A DNA stretch of 64,000 nucleotides, taken from positions 1 through 64,000 of the forward strand of contig NZ_AULZ01000015.1 of assembly GCF_000422545.1 (NCBI RefSeq), given 5' to 3'. The stretch comes from Desulfocurvibacter africanus subsp. africanus DSM 2603. GTDB taxonomy: Bacteria; Desulfobacterota; Desulfovibrionia; Desulfovibrionales; Desulfovibrionaceae. The first letter of the stretch is position 1. Each line of letters starts with the position of its first letter. This document shows, piece by piece, positions 56,520-64,000 of this stretch. Below the pieces are notes generated by a model that saw nothing but the letters and a program-made list of their open reading frames with translations, had not been told where the DNA came from and ran no database searches. The position numbers were made by a program, and so were the translations under genes.

Positions 56520-58493
56520 ATGTCCATTCTGACACTTGTTGATGTGACCAAGTCCTATGCGGGCCATGACCTGTTCAGCGGCATCTGCCTGGAAGTGGAC
56601 CACGGCGAACGTGTGGCCGTGGTGGGACCCAACGGCTGCGGCAAGTCCACCCTGCTGCGCGCGATCACGGGTGATGTGGAGCCTGATTCGGGCAAGATCA
56701 AGATAGCCCAGGGCGCGCGCGTGGGCTATGCGGCCCAGGAATTGGGTGACCTGGACCTGGAGAGCGGATTGCTGTCCTGGGTCCTGGAAGCGCTGCCCTC
56801 GTGGGCCGATTTTTGGCATGAGTGGGAGCAGGCGGCCCAGTCCGGAGACAAGAACAAGCTGGAGAAGCTCGCCGCGCGCCAAGCCCACCTGGAGCAGACC
56901 TTCGGCTACAACCCCGAGCACAAGGCCGGGGCCATTCTGCTGGGCCTGGGCTTCGCCATGGAGCAATTCGAGCAGCCCATGCGCCGGCTCTCGGGCGGCT
57001 GGCGAGAGCGGGCCAAGCTGGCCCGCGTGCTGCTGGCCGGGGCCGACCTGCTCATCCTGGACGAGCCGACCAACCACTTGGACCTTGAAGCCGTGGAGTG
57101 GCTGGAGCAGTTCCTGCTCGCCTTCCAGGGCGCGCTCATCTTCGTGGTCCACGAGCGGACCTTTCTGGACAACGTGGCCAGCCACGTGCTCTTCCTGGGC
57201 GGCAGCAAGCCGGTGGTCAAGAGAGGCAACTTCACCTCCTTTCTTGAATGGTTCGTTGAGAACGAGAAGCACAAGGAGCGCCAGGCCGCCAAGATCAGCG
57301 CGCGCATCGAGCACAATCTGGACTATGTGCGGCGTTTTAGGGCCCAGGCCCGCAAGGCCAGCCAGGCCCAGAGCAAGCTTAAGCAGGCCGAGCGGCTGCG
57401 CGGCGAGTTGGACGACTTCACCTTGGAGAAGCGGCGCAAGACCCTGAGCTTCACGCTGCCCAAGCCCGACCGGAGCGACAAGGTCGTGGCCCATGCCAAG
57501 GACCTGGAGTTCGCCTTTCCCGGCAAGCCAGCCTTGTGGCCTGCGCTGACTTTCGACATTTTCCGCGGCCAGAGCATCGCCCTGGCCGGCCCCAACGGCG
57601 CGGGCAAGTCCACGCTGCTCAAGCTCATGGTCGGCGAACTGCACCCCAACAAAGGCCAGGTGCTGCTGGGTCCGTCCACGCGAATGGCCTATTTCAGCCA
57701 GCATCAGGCCGAGGTGCTGGTGGGCTCCAACACCGTGCGCGCCGAGTTGCGTCGCCTGCTGGACCCGCGCACCACCGAGGAAGAGCTGTGCGGCGTGCTG
57801 GGCCTGTTCCTGCTTGGCGAGGACTACTTCGACCGGCCCGTATCCAAGCTCTCGGGCGGAGAGAAGAGCCGCCTGGCTCTGGCCAGCCTGTTCATGAACA
57901 GGGCCAACTTCATCGTCATGGACGAGCCCACCAACCACCTGGACATGGAGTCCCGCGAGGGGCTCATCGAGGCGCTCAACGGCTACGAGGGCACGCTGCT
58001 CCTGGTAGCCCACGACCGCTTCCTGCTCACCGAAGCCGTGGACGAGGTCTGGGCCGTCGGTCCCGAGGGCTTGCGAGTCTTCGAGAACGGCTTCGGCGAG
58101 TACGACGACTGGCGCAGGGCCGAGGCTGTCAGAGCTGCTCAGGCTGGGCCGGCGGGGGTCATCCTGGAGCCGGGCAGGCGTCGTCCCGACAAGGAAGAGC
58201 GTCGCCGCAGGGCCGAGATCCGCAATGCCGTCTCCAAGGAGCTGGCGCCCAAGAAAGAGGCCTACGCCCGCGTGGAGCGCGAGCTGGAGTCCATCATGGC
58301 CCGGCAGACCGAGCTGGAGACTCTGCTGGCCGATCCGGCCACGTATTCCAAGACCGAGGAGTTCGTGCGGCTGACCAGCGAGTACAAGCAGGCCAAGGAG
58401 CGCGAGGAGCAGCTTTTCATGGATTTCTCCAGCCTGGAGGAATCCATCACCGAGCTCGAGCGTCGGCGCGACGAACTGCTGGCGGAGGAGTAG
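56520..58493 (+). CDS. ABC-F family ATPase (Uup/YheS-like)
   Basis: 657 aa. Two nucleotide-binding domains with Walker A GPNGCGKST near residue 37 and GPNGAGKST near 358, signatures LSGGWRERAKL and LSGGEKSRLAL, Walker B motifs ending LDEPTNHLD and MDEPTNHLD, and a C-terminal coiled-coil extension (~555-657, Lys/Glu/Arg-rich) that is absent from EttA. The extension and length fit the Uup/YheS class. ABC-F proteins act on ribosomes. Start of an operon with the hypothetical gene, mutT, metF, asd and an aminotransferase. Confidence 0.9.
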   Translation: MSILTLVDVTKSYAGHDLFSGICLEVDHGERVAVVGPNGCGKSTLLRAITGDVEPDSGKIKIAQGARVGYAAQELGDLDLESGLLSWVLEALPSWADFWHEWEQAAQSGDKNKLEKLAARQAHLEQTFGYNPEHKAGAILLGLGFAMEQFEQPMRRLSGGWRERAKLARVLLAGADLLILDEPTNHLDLEAVEWLEQFLLAFQGALIFVVHERTFLDNVASHVLFLGGSKPVVKRGNFTSFLEWFVENEKHKERQAAKISARIEHNLDYVRRFRAQARKASQAQSKLKQAERLRGELDDFTLEKRRKTLSFTLPKPDRSDKVVAHAKDLEFAFPGKPALWPALTFDIFRGQSIALAGPNGAGKSTLLKLMVGELHPNKGQVLLGPSTRMAYFSQHQAEVLVGSNTVRAELRRLLDPRTTEEELCGVLGLFLLGEDYFDRPVSKLSGGEKSRLALASLFMNRANFIVMDEPTNHLDMESREGLIEALNGYEGTLLLVAHDRFLLTEAVDEVWAVGPEGLRVFENGFGEYDDWRRAEAVRAAQAGPAGVILEPGRRRPDKEERRRRAEIRNAVSKELAPKKEAYARVERELESIMARQTELETLLADPATYSKTEEFVRLTSEYKQAKEREEQLFMDFSSLEESITELERRRDELLAEE

Positions 58494-58496
58494 GGC

Positions 58497-58808
58497 ATGC
58501 GCAAGGGTTGCAGGGTCTGGGGCAATGCCGAGCGGCTGCCGGAAGAGGGCTTTTCGCGCATACGGCGCGAGCTGCCCTTCGAGGTCGTCGAGTTTTCGAA
58601 GGGGTCGCTGAATATCGAGCACGAGGCCTGGTCAGTTGATCCGGCCATGGTGGAGCAGGCCGCCGAGGCCATTGCCCGCGAGTTGGCCCCGACCGGTTTC
58701 GGCCAGATCGATCTTATTGACCACAACGAGGGTTTTATCCTGCGTTTTTCCATCGAACACGGCGCAGTGAAGTCCCGCAAGACCGGCATTGACGACCTGC
58801 TGGGCTGA
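58497..58808 (+). CDS. Hypothetical 103-aa protein
   Basis: 103 aa, acidic-basic mixture, no signal or membrane segment. Contains RRELPFEVVEFSKGSLNIEH and ARELAPTGFGQIDLIDHNEG. No family recognised. It begins 3 bp after the ABC-F stop and ends 5 bp before mutT, so it is co-transcribed. Confidence 0.7.
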   Translation: MRKGCRVWGNAERLPEEGFSRIRRELPFEVVEFSKGSLNIEHEAWSVDPAMVEQAAEAIARELAPTGFGQIDLIDHNEGFILRFSIEHGAVKSRKTGIDDLLG

Positions 58809-58813
58809 AGGGC

Positions 58814-59209
58814 ATGAACACCGCTAAGCTTACTGACGTTGTGGCCGGGATCATCTGGCGCGACGGACGTTTCCTGGCCGTGGATCGTCCCGAGGGCAAG
58901 GCCATGGCCGGCTGGTGGGAGTTTCCCGGAGGCAAGGTGAACGAGGGCGAGACGTACGGTCAAGCCCTCGCGCGTGAATTGCATGAGGAGTTGGGCATTA
59001 CGCCCACTGAATTCGACTACTGGCGGGAGAAGGTCCACGCCTACGAGCATGCCACTGTCAGGTTGCGCTTCTATCACGTGCGCGTCTTTCTGGGCGAGCC
59101 TCGCGGCCTTGAAGGGCAGCGGCTCAAGTGGCTGTCCCCGCACGAGCCGCCGAATGTGCCGTTCCTGCCTGCGGACGAGGAAGTGCTTGCGCAACTGGCC
59201 CGCTTGTGA
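58814..59209 (+). CDS. Nudix hydrolase, MutT-like
   Basis: 131 aa. The Nudix box runs through PGGKVNEGETYGQALARELH and continues EELGI, with REL-x-EEL-G residues in place. The region before it (GWWEFPGGK) matches MutT. MutT-type enzymes hydrolyse 8-oxo-dGTP; other Nudix substrates are possible. It follows the hypothetical gene within 5 bp. Confidence 0.88.
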   Translation: MNTAKLTDVVAGIIWRDGRFLAVDRPEGKAMAGWWEFPGGKVNEGETYGQALARELHEELGITPTEFDYWREKVHAYEHATVRLRFYHVRVFLGEPRGLEGQRLKWLSPHEPPNVPFLPADEEVLAQLARL

Positions 59210-59243
59210 CACCTAACCTTCCCACCTACGAGAGGGGTGCACC

Positions 59244-60116
59244 GTGCGTATCAGCGATCTCATGAGAAAGAGGAGACCTTTCGTCTCCTTGGAATTTTTC
59301 CCGCCTAAAGACCAAAATGCCTGGCCGCTTTTCTTCGAAGAGGCCGAGCGTCTCAAGGCCGCCAAACCGCTTTACGCTTCCGTGACCTACGGGGCCGGCG
59401 GCTCCGGTCAGGCCAATACCCTGGAGATCGCCAAGCGGCTCAAGAATGAAGTGGGCATCGAACCGCTGGTGCATCTGACCTGCGTGGGCGCGAGCAAAGA
59501 GAAAATTTCCGAGTTCCTTACCGAGCTGCGCAAGGCCGGCATCGAGAACATCTTGGCCCTGCGCGGCGACCCGCCCAAAGGCTCTTGCGACTTCGTGCCC
59601 GACAACGAGGAGTTTCAACACGCCTCCGATCTGATCACCTTCGTGCGCAGGCATTTCCCCGAATTCTGCATCGGCGCGGCCGGCTACCCCTCGCCGCACC
59701 CGCAGTCGCCGAGCATCGAGGAAGAGCTCAAGTGGACCAAGTTCAAGATCGATCGCGGAGCCGATTTCATCCTCACCCAGCTTTTCTTCGATCACCGCCT
59801 GTACGAGGACTTCGTGACGCGACTGCGCAACATGGGCGTATCCGTGCCCATCATACCGGGCGTGCTGCCCATTATGAGCCTGCAGTCCATCCGGCACATC
59901 CTGGCCTTGTGCGGGGCGAATATCCCCGGCAACCTCTACCTGGACCTGGAAAAGGCCCATGAGCAGGGAGGCAGTGAAGCCGTGCGTCGCATCGGCATCC
60001 AATTCGCGACCTCGCTGTCCAAGAAGCTTTTCGAGCTGGGCGCGCCGGGAGTGCACCTGTACACGCTGAACAAGGCTGACGCTTGTCTGGAGATCGTGGA
60101 CGGCCTCAAATTGTAG
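59244..60116 (+). CDS. metF: 5,10-methylenetetrahydrofolate reductase
   Basis: 290-aa FAD-dependent TIM-barrel enzyme, typical MetF length. Motifs: FVSLEFFPPKDQ (active-site Glu region), VTYGAGGSG, HLTCVGASK, LALRGDPPKG and KIDRGADFILTQLFFD. It forms 5-methyl-THF for methionine synthesis, and in acetogenic or C1 metabolism could run in the same direction with ferredoxin-coupled partners. GTG start with GAGAGGGG upstream. Confidence 0.94.
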   Translation: MRISDLMRKRRPFVSLEFFPPKDQNAWPLFFEEAERLKAAKPLYASVTYGAGGSGQANTLEIAKRLKNEVGIEPLVHLTCVGASKEKISEFLTELRKAGIENILALRGDPPKGSCDFVPDNEEFQHASDLITFVRRHFPEFCIGAAGYPSPHPQSPSIEEELKWTKFKIDRGADFILTQLFFDHRLYEDFVTRLRNMGVSVPIIPGVLPIMSLQSIRHILALCGANIPGNLYLDLEKAHEQGGSEAVRRIGIQFATSLSKKLFELGAPGVHLYTLNKADACLEIVDGLKL

Positions 60117-60189
60117 GTCTTACCCGCAACAAGCCGTGGACCGTCCGCGAGCAGCGGCCGGAAAACTATATTTTTTCAAGGAGCTGCAT

Positions 60190-61215
60190 ATGAGCAAGCA
60201 GTGGAAAGTCGCAGTGGTCGGCGCCACGGGCGCCGTAGGCCGGGAGATGCTCAAGACGCTGGAGCAGCGGGAGTTCCCCTGCGAGGTGACCCCCTTCTCC
60301 TCGTCCAGGTCCGCCGGGAGCAAGGTGCCGTTTCGTGACGGCGAGCTGACCGTCAAGGAGCTCAAGGAAGACTCGTTCAAGGGCTTCGATCTGGCCCTGT
60401 TCTCGGCCGGCGGAGGCACTTCCCTCAAGTTCGCGCCTCTCGCGGCCCAGCAGGGCTGCGTGGTCGTGGACAACTCCAGCGCCTGGCGCATGGACCCCAA
60501 GATTCCGCTGGTTGTGCCCGAGGTCAACGCGCACGACCTGGAATGGCATCCGGGCATCATCGCCAACCCAAACTGCTCGACCATCCAGATGGTTGTGGTG
60601 CTCAAGCCTCTGCACGATGTGGCCACCATCAAGCGCGTGGTGGTTTCCACCTACCAGGCCGTGTCCGGCACGGGCCAGAAGGCCATCGTCGAACTGGAGA
60701 ACCAAGTGCGCCGGCTCATGAGCGGCCATGAGGCCAACCCCGAAGTTTATCCGCACCAGATCGCCTTCAACTGCCTGCCGCAGATCGACGTCTTCCTTGA
60801 GAACGAGTACACCAAGGAAGAGATGAAGATGGTTCACGAAACGCAGAAGATCATGGGCGACGACTCCATCAAGGTCACGGCCACCGCCGTGCGCGTGCCG
60901 GTTTTTTACGGCCACAGCGAGTCCGTGAACGTTGAGTTCGAGAAGCCCATCACGCCGCAGGGAGCGCGGGCCATCCTGTCCCAGGCCCCCGGTGTGCGCG
61001 TGTTCGACAATCCGAGCGAGAAGATTTATCCAATGGCCATTGTGGCAGCGGGCGAGGACGATACCTTCGTCGGCCGCATCCGCAAGGACGAAACAATCGA
61101 TAACGGCCTGAACATGTGGATCGTCGCCGACAACATCCGCAAGGGCGCGGCCCTCAACGCGGTGCAGATCGCCGAGGAACTCGTGCGGCGCGAACTGCTG
61201 CGGGTCAAGAAGTAG
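60190..61215 (+). CDS. asd: Aspartate-semialdehyde dehydrogenase
   Basis: 341 aa from the ATG at 60190 with AAGGAG six bases upstream (the frame is open to 60136). N-terminal NADP-binding KVAVVGATGAVGREMLKTLE; the catalytic Cys129 in NPNCSTIQMV; GHSESVNVEFE near residue 240; and the C-terminal IAEELVRREL. It makes aspartate semialdehyde for Lys/Met/Thr synthesis. Followed 11 bp later by an aminotransferase. Confidence 0.95.
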   Translation: MSKQWKVAVVGATGAVGREMLKTLEQREFPCEVTPFSSSRSAGSKVPFRDGELTVKELKEDSFKGFDLALFSAGGGTSLKFAPLAAQQGCVVVDNSSAWRMDPKIPLVVPEVNAHDLEWHPGIIANPNCSTIQMVVVLKPLHDVATIKRVVVSTYQAVSGTGQKAIVELENQVRRLMSGHEANPEVYPHQIAFNCLPQIDVFLENEYTKEEMKMVHETQKIMGDDSIKVTATAVRVPVFYGHSESVNVEFEKPITPQGARAILSQAPGVRVFDNPSEKIYPMAIVAAGEDDTFVGRIRKDETIDNGLNMWIVADNIRKGAALNAVQIAEELVRRELLRVKK

Positions 61216-61226
61216 GGACAAATCAC

Positions 61227-62168
61227 GTGTTGCGCATCGCCGATACGGATGAATACCTGAAGCGCATGCTGGACGCCCGGCGTCCCGGCGCCGAGAAGAT
61301 CTACTCTTTCTACGAGCACCGCGTGGGGCTCATCTGCCGTGATCCTCGGCTCATGCTTCTGCCCCTGGATGACCATCTGGTGCATCGGGGCGACGGCGTA
61401 TTCGAAACCATGAAGTGGATCGACCGCAAGATGTACCAGCTCGATCCGCACCTGCGGCGCATGAAGCGCTCCTGCACGGCCATCTACATGGCCCCGCCCT
61501 GCCCGTGGGAGGAGATTCGCGAAATGTGCCTTGAGGTAGCCAAGGCCGCGGAGCACGACGAAGGCTACCTGCGCGTGCTCATCGGACGCGGCCCCGGCGG
61601 TTTCGGCATTGATCCCACCGAGTGCCCGGTGCCGAGCCTGCATATCGTGGCCTACAGGTTCAAGCCCAAGCCCGAGGAGACGTTCGAGCAGGGCGTCACG
61701 GGCTTCCGCACGAGCATCCCGGCCAAGGAAGCCCACATGGCAACCATCAAGTCCACGGACTACCTGCCGAACGTGCTCATGCGTCGCGAGGCCCTGGAGA
61801 AGGGCTACGACCAGCCCGTGTGCTTCGACCGCGACAGTTTCCTGGCCGAGGGCGCCACGGAGAACATTTGCATCGTGGATCAGACCGGCACGCTCATCGT
61901 GCCGGAGTTCACCAATTGCCTGGCCGGCACGACCATGGTCCGCGCCGTGGAGCTCATCGAGCCCGAGATTGAAGTCCGCTTCCGCAAGGTGCGCGAGGAT
62001 GAGCTGATGGACGCCAAGGAAGTCATTGTGGTGGGCACCTCGAACGACGCCATCAGCATGGTGCGCTACAACGACAAGCCTATCCACAACGCCAAACCCG
62101 GCCCGGTGAGCAAGCGCATGCGCCAGCTCCTGCAGCAGGATTTGGTGGAGAACGGAACGCCGTTCTAG
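61227..62168 (+). CDS. Fold-type IV aminotransferase (IlvE/Dat/PabC family)
   Basis: 313 aa from the GTG at 61227 (AGGGA nine bases upstream; the ORF overlaps asd further upstream). Class IV PLP enzyme: DDHLVHRGDGVFETMKW, the PLP-lysine stretch TIKSTDYLPNVLMR, and FLAEGATENICIVD, with NAKPGPVSKRMRQLL at the end. It could be D-amino-acid aminotransferase, branched-chain aminotransferase or aminodeoxychorismate lyase; the context (asd) does not decide. It ends before a hairpin terminator. Confidence 0.8.
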   Translation: MLRIADTDEYLKRMLDARRPGAEKIYSFYEHRVGLICRDPRLMLLPLDDHLVHRGDGVFETMKWIDRKMYQLDPHLRRMKRSCTAIYMAPPCPWEEIREMCLEVAKAAEHDEGYLRVLIGRGPGGFGIDPTECPVPSLHIVAYRFKPKPEETFEQGVTGFRTSIPAKEAHMATIKSTDYLPNVLMRREALEKGYDQPVCFDRDSFLAEGATENICIVDQTGTLIVPEFTNCLAGTTMVRAVELIEPEIEVRFRKVREDELMDAKEVIVVGTSNDAISMVRYNDKPIHNAKPGPVSKRMRQLLQQDLVENGTPF

Positions 62169-62194
62169 CCCGGATTCGACGCAACGAGAAACGA

Positions 62195-62223
62195 AGGCCC
62201 CGACAGACAAGCTGCCGGGGCCT
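62195..62223 (+). terminator. Hairpin after the aminotransferase gene
   Basis: AGGCCCCG/CGGGGCCT (8 bp) with a 13-nt loop, 26 bp after the stop. No T-tract, so moderate confidence. Confidence 0.55.
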
Positions 62224-62276
62224 CATCGCATTGAGTGAGCCCAGCCCCGCCATCGAGTTCTCCAGGCCGCGATCAA

Positions 62277-62362
62277 AGCAGCTTGCCAATGTAATAGGGA
62301 GCAGGGGACCTTATTCGGAATGGGCTCTTGCTGGGAGCTAGGCAGAGCAAAGCTCTTCCATG
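62277..62362 (+). repeat. Degenerate second-family repeat next to copy 8
   Basis: CAAAGCAGCTTGCCAATGTA, GGGAGCAGGGGACC, and GAGCAAAGCTCTTCC resemble the core of the copies at 23163 and 46852 with many substitutions. Confidence 0.5.
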
Positions 62363-62492
62363 CTAGAGCAGATTGTTTTTAAGACGCCCGCTCCGGCGTT
62401 GACGGCGCAAGTGAATTGCGCCTGCGCCTGCGCGGCGGCAAGCCATGCCGACGCATGGCTTGCAGAGCATTTTCAAAAGCAAAATGCTCTAA
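62363..62492 (-). repeat. Dispersed multi-hairpin repeat, copy 8
   Basis: Reverse-oriented full copy. Immediately after it a second copy of its end (AAATGCTCTAAG, 62498-62509) is present, as after a partial duplication. It sits upstream of the glycosyltransferase gene. Together with the degenerate element it fills most of the 62169-62535 gap. Confidence 0.9.
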
Positions 62493-62535
62493 TAAGCTAA
62501 ATGCTCTAAGCCTGTTTTCTTTAAGGAAGTACAGC

Positions 62536-63336
62536 ATGCACCAAGTCTCCTTGCCGCTGTCAGTAGCGGTGGTCACGCTCAACGAGGAACGCAACCTTCC
62601 GCGCTGCCTGGAGAGCGTCAAGGACATCGCCGCGGAGATCGTGATAGTGGATTCGGGTTCTACGGACAGGACACTAGAGATAGCCGAAGCCTACGGGGCC
62701 AAGGTCGTGCACAATCCCTGGCCGGGCTTTCTGGCCCAGAAGAATATCGCCCACGACCATTGCACCCAGGAATGGGTCTTGGCCTTGGATGCCGATGAGT
62801 GGCTGACTCTCGAGCTGGCGCAGGCAATTAAAAGCCGGCTGACGGCTGACGGCCCCGCCAAGCCGGACGGATATTGGCTCAACCGGCGCAATCTGTATCT
62901 GGGCGACTGGATCTGGCATGCTTGGTATCCCGAGTGGCGCATCCGGCTGGCGCGCCGCGAGAAGGGCCGCTGGACCGGCCGCGATCCGCACGCCTTCATG
63001 GAGGTCGACGGCGCCAGCGAACGGATACGCGAGGGCGATTTCCTCCATGATTCCTATCGCGATCTGGCACACCATCTATCGGTCACGATCAGCTACGCCA
63101 AGGTCGGGGCACAGGCCTACGAGGAGCAGGGCAAGGGCTTCCGCTGGCATAAATTTCTCTTCTCACCCATGGCGCGTTTTTTTAAGACGCTAATCCTCAA
63201 GCAGGCTTGGCGTGATGGATGGCGTGGAGTGCTTATCAGCTACACGAGCGCCTTCTCTGTATTCGCCAAGTACGCATTCCTCCTGGAGGGGCGTTTCAAG
63301 CGCGCACGGGAGCGCCAGCCGAATAAACGGCTGTAA
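62536..63336 (+). CDS. Family-2 glycosyltransferase (WaaE/KdtX-like)
   Basis: 266 aa from the ATG at 62536 with AAGGA eight bases upstream (the frame extends upstream into repeat copy 8). GT-A fold: VAVVTLNEERNLPRCLESVK, IVDSGSTDRTLEIAE, ALDADEW (DxD at about residues 80-90), and RLARREKGRWTGRDPHAFME. The WaaE/KdtX subgroup adds a hexose or heptose to the LPS inner core. The C-terminus is basic and probably membrane-associated (KARERQPNKRL-type). Confidence 0.85.
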   Translation: MHQVSLPLSVAVVTLNEERNLPRCLESVKDIAAEIVIVDSGSTDRTLEIAEAYGAKVVHNPWPGFLAQKNIAHDHCTQEWVLALDADEWLTLELAQAIKSRLTADGPAKPDGYWLNRRNLYLGDWIWHAWYPEWRIRLARREKGRWTGRDPHAFMEVDGASERIREGDFLHDSYRDLAHHLSVTISYAKVGAQAYEEQGKGFRWHKFLFSPMARFFKTLILKQAWRDGWRGVLISYTSAFSVFAKYAFLLEGRFKRARERQPNKRL

Positions 63337-63391
63337 TGTACATGAATGCCACACCTGCAGGGATCGCCTGGCACGCGTTGGGTAACGTGGA

Positions 63392-63522
63392 TTAGAGCAT
63401 TTTGCTTTTGAAAATGCTCTGCTAGCCATGTGTCGGCATGGCTAGCCGCTAGCTTCGGCGTAGGTGCAATTTACTTGCGCCGTCAACGCCGGAGCGGGCG
63501 TCTTAAAAGCAATTTGCTTTAG
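63392..63522 (+). repeat. Dispersed multi-hairpin repeat, copy 9
   Basis: Forward copy. The main stem is GCTAGCCATG/CATGGCTAGC with loop TGTCGG, a paired A:T to T:A change at the third base pair; the third hairpin has a G:T pair. It lies 25 bp after the deacetylase stop (convergent). Confidence 0.9.
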
Positions 63523-63546
63523 AATCGAGTCACTTCGTCAAGAAAG

Positions 63547-64000
63547 CTATTCCGACGGCCAAGCGATTTCAAGCCGTTGTTTCAGGAACGCCTCGTCCCA
63601 TTCGCGTGTGACCATGAACCGCTTTATGCTGTACGGATAAAAGCCGCGGTTATTGTATGTGGATCTGCCGACGGACAGGCTCGCCAATCCGGCGATACGG
63701 GCCATGGCCTGACAGAGCAGGCTGCTGCGGTTATAAGGTGCTGCAAAGTGACGCACTGTGCAGCCAACAGCGTCCTCTATCTTGCGCTTGGAGCCGGCGA
63801 TCTCTCTCCACTTCCGCCTGAACCCCGCGCGCTTGAGGCTGCAATGAGTCTCGCCGTGGGCTCCGATGGCGAACAATCCGGTTTCGTGCAACTCCCGAAG
63901 CTGTCGCCAAGTCAAAAAATCCGAATAGGCATCTTTGTCCTGTGGCTTCAGACGGCCGGCGCTCCAAGCGCTGACCACAAATATAGTCGAGGGAATGCCT
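63547..64000 (-). CDS. Polysaccharide deacetylase (NodB homology), 5' part beyond the window
   Basis: The C-terminal ~150 residues of a carbohydrate esterase family 4 protein: GIPSTIFVVSAWSAGR at the window edge, TWRQLRELHETGLFAIGAHGE (the H-x-x-H/S-type metal motif HGETHCSL), and FAAPYNRSS, as in NodB domains. The gene continues past 64000, so its start is unseen. Probably involved in surface polysaccharide modification together with the glycosyltransferase. Confidence 0.75.
   Translation of the reverse strand, partial: GIPSTIFVVSAWSAGRLKPQDKDAYSDFLTWRQLRELHETGLFAIGAHGETHCSLKRAGFRRKWREIAGSKRKIEDAVGCTVRHFAAPYNRSSLLCQAMARIAGLASLSVGRSTYNNRGFYPYSIKRFMVTREWDEAFLKQRLEIAWPSE

Overview
The window looks like a chromosomal segment of a GC-rich, strictly anaerobic deltaproteobacterium of the Desulfovibrio type. 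The grounds are an indolepyruvate:ferredoxin oxidoreductase (iorAB), selenocysteine machinery (selA, selB) with a probable DsrE-like selenoprotein, a Tat-exported molybdopterin oxidoreductase operon, and many Rsb-like, GAF/sigma-54 and PAS regulators. The genus assignment is an inference. No rRNA, phage, CRISPR array or intact insertion sequence was seen.

Layout: 0.2-2 kb ettA (-). 2.2-7.4 kb a compact + operon: ABC importer of the nitrate/sulfonate/taurine type (ATPase, two permeases, binding protein), a benzoate-CoA-ligase-like enzyme and a stand-alone acyl carrier protein, closed by a terminator and tRNA-Arg(TCT). 7.6-9.3 kb a membrane HAMP-SpoIIE phosphatase (-). 9.6-15.9 kb folC, selA, an M18 aminopeptidase, selB. 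16-18.9 kb a TPR/glycosyltransferase-like protein, tRNA-His(GTG) and murA. 19.4-23 kb a lipoprotein and comEC. 23.2-30.9 kb a patchwork of single genes (MshEN-like protein, bile-acid-symporter-like transporter, two AraC regulators, cupin, DMT exporter, lipoprotein, two tiny membrane proteins) separated by dispersed repeats. 31.5-36.2 kb a PD-(D/E)XK-like gene with a stop at codon 5, the DsrE-like UGA-containing gene, ilvE, duplicated 3D-domain lipoproteins and an RRM protein. 36.5-48.5 kb glnS, a lipoprotein, the yfgM-like/iorA/iorB/sigma-54 regulator block, proA-nadD, a CBS protein and a low-GC GIY-YIG gene. 48.8-55.4 kb a PAS-LuxR regulator and a torD-dmsABC-type operon. 55.7-64 kb a CAP-domain protein, an ABC-F/hypothetical/mutT/metF/asd/aminotransferase operon, a glycosyltransferase and the 3' part of a polysaccharide deacetylase.

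The two strongest non-routine signals are these. (1) An ORF at 32583-32903 is interrupted by one in-frame TGA that sits in a redox motif (Sec-Gly-Lys-Cys) and is followed at the right distance by a SECIS-like hairpin; selA and selB lie in the same window. (2) A family of about 130-bp multi-hairpin repeats has nine full copies and one fragment in 64 kb. Their stems carry compensatory base changes between copies, and their ends match a second repeat family. Repeat termini form the stop codons of four genes and lie directly against the Shine-Dalgarno of two others.

Start codons were moved from the longest ORF where a Shine-Dalgarno sequence or family length argued for it; these choices are stated per gene.
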